Shown here: piece by piece, positions 57,891-64,000 of the stretch
Layout of the letters: every line of letters starts with the position of its first letter
Position numbering within the stretch: position 1 is the first letter of the stretch
DNA from: Aquarana catesbeiana
Lineage: Eukaryota > Chordata > Amphibia > Anura > Ranidae
NCBI RefSeq assembly: GCF_042186555.1
Contig: NC_133324.1
Span: 193,340,140-193,404,139 of the forward strand
DNA length: 64,000 nt
Direction of reading: 5' to 3'
The notes under the pieces: model-generated
What the model was told of the DNA's origin: nothing
Database searches by the model: none
The model's input: only the letters and a program-made list of their open reading frames with translations
Made by a program: the position numbers and the translations under genes

Positions 57891-58150
57891 ATGGAGGAAA
57901 GGTTGAAGCGAAGAGAAGAAAGTGATGGCCAGGGTTCAGTATGGTCTGACAGAAGACGCAGGCTGGTGTAGTACCACAGCCTGGGGACATATATGTCATC
58001 TGATGCTGGTCCTGATCTCTGGGAGTCCTGGACCAGATTGGGATCAAAATTATATGGAGTCCTCAAGATAACATTTTTTTTTTTACACAGACATGATTTG
58101 TGCCCTTGGGCCCAAAAGGCTTCCAAAAGTTTCTCCAGCGTTGCCTTCCA
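57743..58150 (-). pseudogene. Inverted extra MADF exon in copy C
   Basis: The minus strand reads ATLEKLLEAFWAQGHKSCL, NFDPNLVQDSQRSGPASDD and YVPRLWYYTSLRLLSDHTEP, a decayed MADF exon lying head-to-head against the plus-strand C-terminal exon. The junction (CAGCATGGAGGAAAGGTTGA on the plus strand) corresponds to CAGCATGGAAGGAAGTCTGG in copy A, so the rearrangement is a shared subfamily trait, not a private event. Confidence 0.7.
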
Positions 58151-58759
58151 CCAAAAAAAAAAAAAAAATAGGGAGATCACTAGAAAATAATTTTGCAATA
58201 ATGCAAAAAAAGGAGATCTTGATGAACTAAAAAAGTTAAAAAAAGATGACTATAAAAAATAATTATCAACATTATATTCTGGAGATCTGACTAATAATAA
58301 TAATAATAAAATATTATTCGTGAGATCACGAGAAATAATAAAGAAAGAAGTTTGTGAGAACTCAGTGTGAATATCAGCAGCAAAACAACGTCATTCTTCT
58401 AGCATTATAAAGCACAAAAGAATCCGCTGCATTAAATGATCACAGAATTTGCAGCGTGAGAAGAATGTGCTATCTCCATTACGAACGCTAGTTTTACCAG
58501 ACTGAGCGCTTCCGTCTCGTACTTGCTTCTGAGAATGCGTCGTTTTTGGTACGTCGGAACAGCATACAGACGAGCGGGTTTCCCAATAGTAATTAGTTTT
58601 GTCGGAAAAATTTAGAGCATGTTCTCTATCTAAGTCCATCGGAATTTTCGATGGAGAAAAGTTCGATGGGGCATACACATGGTCGGAAAATACGATGAAA
58701 AGCTCCCATCAGACTTTTTCTGACGGACATTCCGCTCGTGTGTACGCGGCATAAGACTA

Positions 58760-59190
58760 TGAATCACTGGAAGTGTATATTGTTGCAGAGATAGCAAAAT
58801 ATGCAATGGGCAAGGTGCAAAAAAACTGAATTAAGCAGAATGAAATTATGTATAGCATACATGCCTTAGACCAGAGTACAAGACACTTACACAGCAGATC
58901 CTGACACTACTGAAGACAGGTAGAAGTCTCTCCAACCCTCTGCTCATTAATACCTACCTTAACCCTCTGCCAGTCTCCCTCATGACTTATTCACGCATAT
59001 GCATATGCAGTATTATATTACTATATGTGTTTATGCATCCCTGTATGTTTAAAGCTGAATGCTAGACAGAAAACAGACAAGTTAATGCAGTGATGTAATT
59101 ATTAATACATTATCATTTTTTTTTTAATTCAAGAAGTGTAAGTACCAGAACTAATTAGGTATCAGTCTTTTCAGTCTTTGTATAGCAGGT
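58760..59190. other. Unassigned sequence
   Basis: AT-rich DNA between Harbinger copy C and the next MITE; no structure supported. Confidence 0.45.
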
Positions 59191-59195
59191 CTTAA

Positions 59196-59799
59196 AGTGG
59201 AATTTTACCCACCACAAATTGATAAATAATATTGTTCTTTAGCAATTCTTTAGCAATTTTGCTACCAAAATTAGTGTGTGCTGTATATTGCCTTCAGCAT
59301 TGCTCCTGTTTCTTCTTGCTAGAGGCTGCCATTTTGCTGAAGCCCAGAGCCCCTGAACAACAGTAAATCATAAACCCATTGATTTAACAGTTTCAAAAAA
59401 CAGATACATTCCTGGAATGTCGAGATTTAAAACTGTCACATTTGCTTGTGTCCTCAACCAAACGGTTAAACTATCAAATGACTGGTGTCATAGCTTATCA
59501 CATGTGCAGCATCATGGCAGTTGCAGATCAAACAGAAGCAGCTTCCTTGGCTGTAAAGAATAGGAGGGTTTAATTCCGCTTTAAGGCTGTCAGCAAATCG
59601 CCCTCTACAAACTTGGCAGTGCCTAAAAATGCCTAAAAATAGAGAGCAACTGAGCATGTGCAGAGCAAGGTGAGACCGTGTATTACTGTATTTTAAACAT
59701 TATGGACACCTATTTTTAATGTTTTACATAGCTATATCTGCAAAAGGGGCCAGCCTGAAGTGATCTATCAGAATTCAATTTTCTGACTAAAGTTCCACT
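59196..59799. mobile_element. TTAA-flanked MITE, TIR AGTGGAA
   Basis: TTAA (59192-59195) then AGTGGAATTTTACCC; the right end TAAAGTTCCACT then TTAA (59800-59803). Same target preference as the MITE at 4766-5230 but a different terminal sequence. A TTAATTCCGCTTTAA phrase near 59570 suggests a nested or composite end. Confidence 0.65.
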
Positions 59800-60139
59800 T
59801 TAAGTGTTAGAGGACAGAGTAGTACAGGGAGTCGATCAGTTCATGTGCTGACCAGAAACATGGTGATAGGAAGAGAAAGCAGAGTGACCAATAGATGAAC
59901 CAATCACTGTGCTGCTTCTGCTTTTATTATCCAGTCGAAGGCTAGGGAGAATCTGGGACGGTCTGAGCTAAGAGAAAGTAGGTTGAATGAGTCTGGCCAA
60001 ATTTTTATAAGTTAGCAGCATTGGTTCCCCTGGAAAAACTGGGTAGATGGTGAAATTAAAAAAAAGCAAATCTTCTATAGATTTCTTCACTGATTCGGCA
60101 GATTCTAGATCAGCACTATCACCCTGAGTTTAAAGAAAG

Positions 60140-60375
60140 GAACGCCGCTCCAGGTGAGCAATCACTGCAGTCCGGATGCGCTGGGTGCAAGCCACGGCTC
60201 ACATGATGATCAATGAGAAAGAAAAGAAGGCTGCACACCAACAGGAACGATCCAACATAATTTATTCCACAAAAAGTCAAATGACAGTCACCAAGACACT
60301 GACACAGGACCCAGGAGGTGATGCGTTTCACACTATCAACAGTGCTTCTTCGAACCTACTATCATCTTGAGCTGG
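60140..60375 (-). repeat. Repeat with GAAGAAG...GAAACGCAT stem-loop motif
   Basis: The minus strand at 60352-60321 reads CGAAGAAG, a perfect CACT/AGTG stem, then GTGAAACGCATC. Around it lies GAACGCCGCTCCAGG and AACATAATTTATTCCAC, a repeat-like context without defined ends. Confidence 0.5.
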
Positions 60376-60379
60376 ACGT

Positions 60380-60960
60380 CGAGGCTAGTAGTAAGGATTA
60401 GGCTTTATACTGTAGATTTTTCTTAGGTAGCACTACAGAATAGCCATAGTATTAGTACCAACAGGATCTTGGACAAGGCTGGGTGGCTAATGATGAAAGG
60501 AGACTTACATTTGGCAAGCCGAATTTTATTTAAATGTTGAAAGTACATTACAGAAGTTTTTTCCTTATTTCAGGTTGAATCTCTGGGGAAATGTTTTAGG
60601 CTAACCTTGTTAAATAAAAAGATGTTGTTTCATTGATCTCCATGGTGCTGTTTGTACACAGATTCAGCACCAGGACAGTTACTTTTTTATAATTAAAAGT
60701 TTTTAAAAAAACAGCATGAATCCTCTTCCTCAAACAAAGCCAGCTCCATGTCCTTCAGCATTGGTGGTTGCCTTAAAAGGCCCCCCCCCCCCCCAAAAAA
60801 AAAACACTGGTGCCCAATGCTCATGGGCATTGGATGCTTTGGCATCCCTAGTGCCCAGGAGGAGGTGTTGGCAAGGGGGAACCCAAGTTTACCTGTGCAT
60901 GTAAGTATGAAAAGTATAAAAAAAAAATAGACACACAAATAATAAATATGTTATTGTTCT
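60380..60960. other. Unassigned sequence
   Basis: Contains a 14-bp C run (60781-60794) followed by poly-A. Short frames here are low-complexity. No gene supported. Confidence 0.45.
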
Positions 60961-60968
60961 ATTTTTAA

Positions 60969-61439
60969 AGGAGAAGAACAGTCAAAGCTCATTTAGCTGT
61001 ACTTCTATGGATCACAGGAGTGCAGTTCATACTGCACTCCTGTGACCCATTTTCAGCAGACAGCGGGCTGAAGCCTGCTGCCAGCTTATGTCATAAATCC
61101 GGTCCAGGCTGGGGATATCGCAACCATGTGGTCAGGATCCACCCAGGAGCCTGGACTGGAACCTGGCTCAGCCTCTCAGTGAGTCGCTGAGAGCCTGAGC
61201 CAGTCCCTCCTGCCCCCTCCACAGCACAGCGCTCCAAAGAGCATGGGGAGGGCAGAACAGAGAGCCGTGAATGACAGTCACCAGCTCTCTACTCATGAAG
61301 CACTGAGAACTGTGCGATCAATGGTGTTTGATTGCTCAGTTCTCAGTCTTAGAGCCAGGGGGGAACAAATACAGCATCGGACCGATGTTGCTTCCACCTA
61401 GGTAGGTATGATTTCTAAAAAACAACCTATACCTCTCTT
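60969..61439. mobile_element. Probable TTAA-flanked MITE, TIR AGGAGAAG
   Basis: TTAA (60965-60968) then AGGAGAAGAACAG; the right end CTATACCTCTCTT then TTAA (61440-61443). The TIR match is imperfect (about 10 of 14). Inside is a short perfect hairpin, GGAGTGCAGTTCATACTGCA. Confidence 0.5.
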
Positions 61440-61444
61440 TTAAA

Positions 61445-62530
61445 TAATATTTCTTTTTCCAGGGTCTAGCCCTGTTCAAGGATTTCTTGTGGTGTCCCTT
61501 CAGCATTATCAGAATAGAAGAAAGAGGAGCACAGATCACTCCTCCCCAATTGCTTACAGCTACAGTACATTTAGCTGGTCCAGCATGGCACAATGTAAGT
61601 ACCGTATGTATTTTACATACCTGATGAACCAAAGTGGAAGCAGAAAATCACTTTAGTATTTGGCACTACTACAGTGATCACTACTATCTTCTGGTGCCTG
61701 TGCGGAATAGCTGCCCCACTGCATACTGACAACAGATGGTCACTTGCTCAGCCTTGCTGCAATTCACAAAACATCCTGTATATTTTCTGTTATTTTCTCT
61801 GATTTACAAATAATCTTGATGACCTCCGCGCTACAACCTACACGTGCTCAAAAAATTATTTTAAATATAACAAGAACTGCTCCCACTAATGTGTGCTATC
61901 CAATCACACTAAATGAATATAATTAGAAATAGTGAAGTGCTCTTACCAAAAAATAAAACAAAAAAAACAGTTGCCTGGGAACTTAAAACTTAGCATGAGA
62001 AATTACTCCTTGCTCAAACAGTGTTACCGCTTTTGGTAGGTCCTGACTATTGCAGACCAGGAACATCCCACAAGAGCTGCAGTTTTGGTACAATGCTGTT
62101 GTCAATGTCACTCAAATTCTTACATTTGACAGTTTTTTTCTGCTTACAACACATCAACTTCAGGGACAACATGTTGACTTGTTTCCATATATATCCCATC
62201 CACTTTCAGCTACCATTGTAATGGGATAATCAATGATATTCATTTTATCTGCCAATGGTCATAATGTTATGGCTGATTGGTAAATATCTATAGATATAGA
62301 CATACAGACATATACATTCTTCTAGCTATGGCAACATCACAACCACAACAAACTAACCTGAACTTGGAATCTTGAAACAGGCAAGGAAGGCCAAGGGAGC
62401 CAATTTATTCATTTAATAATGTGACAGTTAATCACACAGGTCCTGTAGCAGATTCAATCCAAGAGGAACACTAAATTAATCCTATTAAGGTGCAAGTTAA
62501 CCTTTACAGAAGATCTGTAAGATGAACTTA
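61445..62530. other. Unassigned sequence
   Basis: No domain, array or TIR pair seen. Confidence 0.45.
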
Positions 62531-62533
62531 CAC

Positions 62534-62848
62534 TGGACCCCCTCCCCATACCCCTATCCCGCTGTACCTGAGGCCGACGATCACTCGCTAGGAGACAGTA
62601 GTTGCTGCTTTATCAGTCCGGGGATTTGAAATCCAGCTTTATCTCTTCTTCTCCCTCACTGACAGGTAGGACTAGGCGGGTTCTGATTGGTCAGACCAAT
62701 TAGCATGCCTCCTATACGTACCTTTATGAATTACGTTTAGGAGATTAAGCCGCGGAGATTTCAAATCCCCGGATCGGTGAAGCGGCGACCCAATGTCTCC
62801 TAATGGGTGATCGGCGGCCTCAGGTACAGCAGGACCGGGGGGTAGGGA
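62534..62848. mobile_element. Foldback MITE with TGTACCTGAGGCCG arms
   Basis: The left CTGTACCTGAGGCCGACGAT and right GATCGGCGGCCTCAGGTACAG are inverted, extending into AGGAGACA on each side. A second nested pair GGGGATTTGAAAT / ATTTCAAATCCCC (62620 and 62758) lies inside. A direct target duplication was not identified. Confidence 0.7.
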
Positions 62849-63003
62849 TGAGATTCGCGTTCGAGTCGAACCCATGTTCGACTCGAACATCGGCTGTTCG
62901 ATCGTTCGCCGAATTGCGAACGTTATGGGCCATTTGCGCCAAATTCGTGTGGCGTGTCACGGCCCATAATTCACTGCGGCATCGCAGTGCATTGCTGGCT
63001 GAT

Positions 63004-63105
63004 GATTGGCCAAGCATGCACTATGACCTGCATGCTTGGCCAATCACAGTGCCGTCGGTAGAGAGAGCTGTAATTGGCCAAAGCCAGGGTGGCTTTGGCC
63101 AATTA
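63004..63105. promoter_or_regulatory. Two perfect palindromes with four TTGGCCAA sites
   Basis: First palindrome 63004-63045: GATTGGCCAAGCATGCA arms, 8-base loop. Second 63071-63105: TAATTGGCCAAAGCC arms, 5-base loop. Each arm contains TTGGCCAA, overlapping CCAAT (NF-Y-like) and NFI half sites. They sit 30-130 bp upstream of a TATA box. Confidence 0.7.
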
Positions 63106-63136
63106 TGGCTCAGGGGGTTTAGAACACGCCCCACAC

Positions 63137-63143
63137 TATATAA
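63137..63143 (+). promoter_or_regulatory. Candidate TATA box
   Basis: TATATAA followed by GGCCGCC, in a GC-rich context just downstream of the TTGGCCAA palindromes; a start site near 63165-63175 would be expected. Inferred from spacing only. Confidence 0.5.
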
Positions 63144-63300
63144 GGCCGCCTGCACGGCGGCCCTGTGTAGTGTGTTCCGGCGTGCTGAGAGATAGTGAGA
63201 GAGACAGTGTCATTTCATTTGAATTAGCTAGATTAGGCAGGACAGTCAGTGAGTTAGCTGCACTTACAGTGTATTGTGTATATATATGCATCCCAGGTGT

Positions 63301-63303
<3 letters not shown>

Positions 63304-63340
<37 letters not shown>
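63304..63340. repeat. (AT)n microsatellite
   Basis: Uninterrupted AT dinucleotides between GTTGCAT and ACACTG. Confidence 0.9.
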
Positions 63341-63341
<1 letters not shown>

Positions 63342-63494
63342 TGTATTCAGTTTAGCTAGATCCGTTCCTGTTATCTTCCTACTGACAGGCAGGCTTGTCT
63401 TGTTACAGTATTTACAGCTACCTGAAGAAAATTGCTGGTGTTCTTTTGATCCTATTAGTACTACAGTCAGGCAGCTAGACTATTTACAGTTAGT

Positions 63495-64000
63495 GTAGTG
63501 CGTCCTCCTCACAGTGTTCAGCTAAAGCTACAAGTTAGTTTAGTGTGACCTCTGCACAGTGTTCAGCTCAAACTACAAGTTAGTGTAGTGCACAGTGTTC
63601 AGCTAAAGCTACAAGATAGGGTAGTGCGTCCTCCTCACAGTGTTCAGCTAAAGCTACAAGTTAGTTTAGTGTGACCACTGCACAGTGTTCAGCTAAAGCT
63701 ACAAGTTAAGGTAGTGCGTCCTCCTCACAGTGTTCAGCTAAAACTACAAGTTAGTGTAGTGCGACCTCTGCACAGTGTTCAGCTAAATCTACAAGTTAGT
63801 GTAGTGCGTCCTCCTCACAGTGTTCAGCTAAAGCTACAAGTTAGTGTAGTGCGTCCTCCTCACAGTGTTCAGCTAAAACTACAAGTTAGTGTAGTGAGAC
63901 CTCTGCACAGTATTCAGCTAAAGCTACAAGTTAGTTTAGTGTGACCTCTGCACAGTGTTCAGCTAAAGCTACAAGTTAGGGTAGTGCATCCTCCTCACAG
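63495..64000 (+). repeat. Minisatellite of ~45-bp CAGTGTTCAGCTAAAGCTAC units
   Basis: The unit CAGTGTTCAGCTAAAGCTAC, then AAGTTAGTGTAGTGCGTCCTCCTCA (45 bp), alternates with a GTGACCTCTGCA variant (about 43 bp). About eleven copies are visible and the array continues past the window. Confidence 0.92.

Larger units (their letters stand above)
51464..58751. mobile_element. PIF/Harbinger transposon copy C (transposase-deleted, Tc1 inside)
   Basis: TGCCGCGTACACACGACCGG at the left and CGCTCGTGTGTACGCGGCA at the right, with the perfect 3-bp duplication TAA (51461-51463 and 58752-58754). Gene order is that of copy B reversed: transposase remnant (plus), hairpin, Myb (minus), MADF (plus). The transposase is reduced to its two ends, a Tc1 element is inserted at 52350-53945, and the MADF 3' end has an inverted duplicate exon. 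The MADF first exon is intact. Confidence 0.88.
62853..64000 (+). mobile_element. Unclassified element with promoter-like 5' region (cut by window end)
   Basis: Begins with a GTTCGAGTCGAAC...GTTCGACTCGAAC inverted pair (62860-62889). Then come two perfect palindromes, a TATATAA box (63137-63143), an (AT)n tract (63304-63338) and a tandem array to the window edge. Neither superfamily nor right end can be seen. It could be the 5' end of a DNA transposon or an LTR. Confidence 0.45.

Noticed and set aside
62803..63195. 130-codon frame near the window end as a host gene
   Set aside because: It spans a foldback MITE edge, two palindromes and a TATA-like promoter region; composition looks non-coding.

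Overview
The window looks like intergenic DNA from a large, repeat-rich vertebrate genome, most probably an anuran and possibly a ranid frog. That attribution is inference: it rests on the AT-rich sequence with GC-rich islands, the mix of DNA transposons with a chromovirus-type Ty3/gypsy element, a Penelope element, an L1-like LINE fragment and a tRNA-SINE, and repeat families I associate with frog genomes. I found no host protein-coding exon, rRNA, tRNA gene or CRISPR array. Almost everything that can be assigned is a transposable element, a fragment of one, or a minisatellite.

Layout. 1-1235: right end of a PIF/Harbinger copy (A). 1556-2554: hAT-like element carrying a 233-bp palindrome and a minisatellite. 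4.5-10.1 kb: a sharp hairpin, a TTAA-flanked MITE, two piggyBac-like 'CCACTT' elements and a Harbinger MITE. 10258-18047: a nearly complete, decayed 7.8-kb Harbinger (B) with three genes: MADF protein, Myb/SANT protein and DDE transposase. 18307-20360: Tc1-like element split by a ~720-bp insertion. 20.4-25.9 kb: hairpins, one SINE and unassigned DNA. 25.96-27.56 kb: minisatellite. 27.9-29.0 kb: 5'-truncated Penelope-like element with a GIY-YIG domain. 29993-30775: piggyBac-like element. 31878-33421: hAT element with a perfect 8-bp target duplication. 34.7-36.5 kb: Tc1 end and another piggyBac-like element. 37190-43521: Ty3/gypsy chromovirus with both LTRs, inserted between the arms of a foldback repeat; its left LTR is itself interrupted by a piggyBac-like element. 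44.6-46.0 kb: MITEs and a Tc1 fragment. 47.6-51.2 kb: Harbinger MITEs, an L1-like 3' fragment and a 33-bp minisatellite. 51464-58751: a second full-length but internally deleted Harbinger (C) with a Tc1 inserted in it. 59.2-62.8 kb: TTAA MITEs and a foldback element. 62.85-64 kb: start of an unclassified element with promoter-like palindromes and a TATA box, running into a ~45-bp tandem array that leaves the window.

How the parts work together. Harbinger copies A, B and C plus MITEs D, E and F share the terminal motif GTACACACG and 3-bp TWA target sites, so B-like elements are the plausible source of transposase for the short copies. In B and C the MADF and Myb genes are divergent. The Myb and transposase genes converge on a long hairpin kept in both copies. 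Several hairpins, including those, share a small stem-loop motif that resembles a hammerhead-ribozyme core; this is the signal I consider most worth testing.
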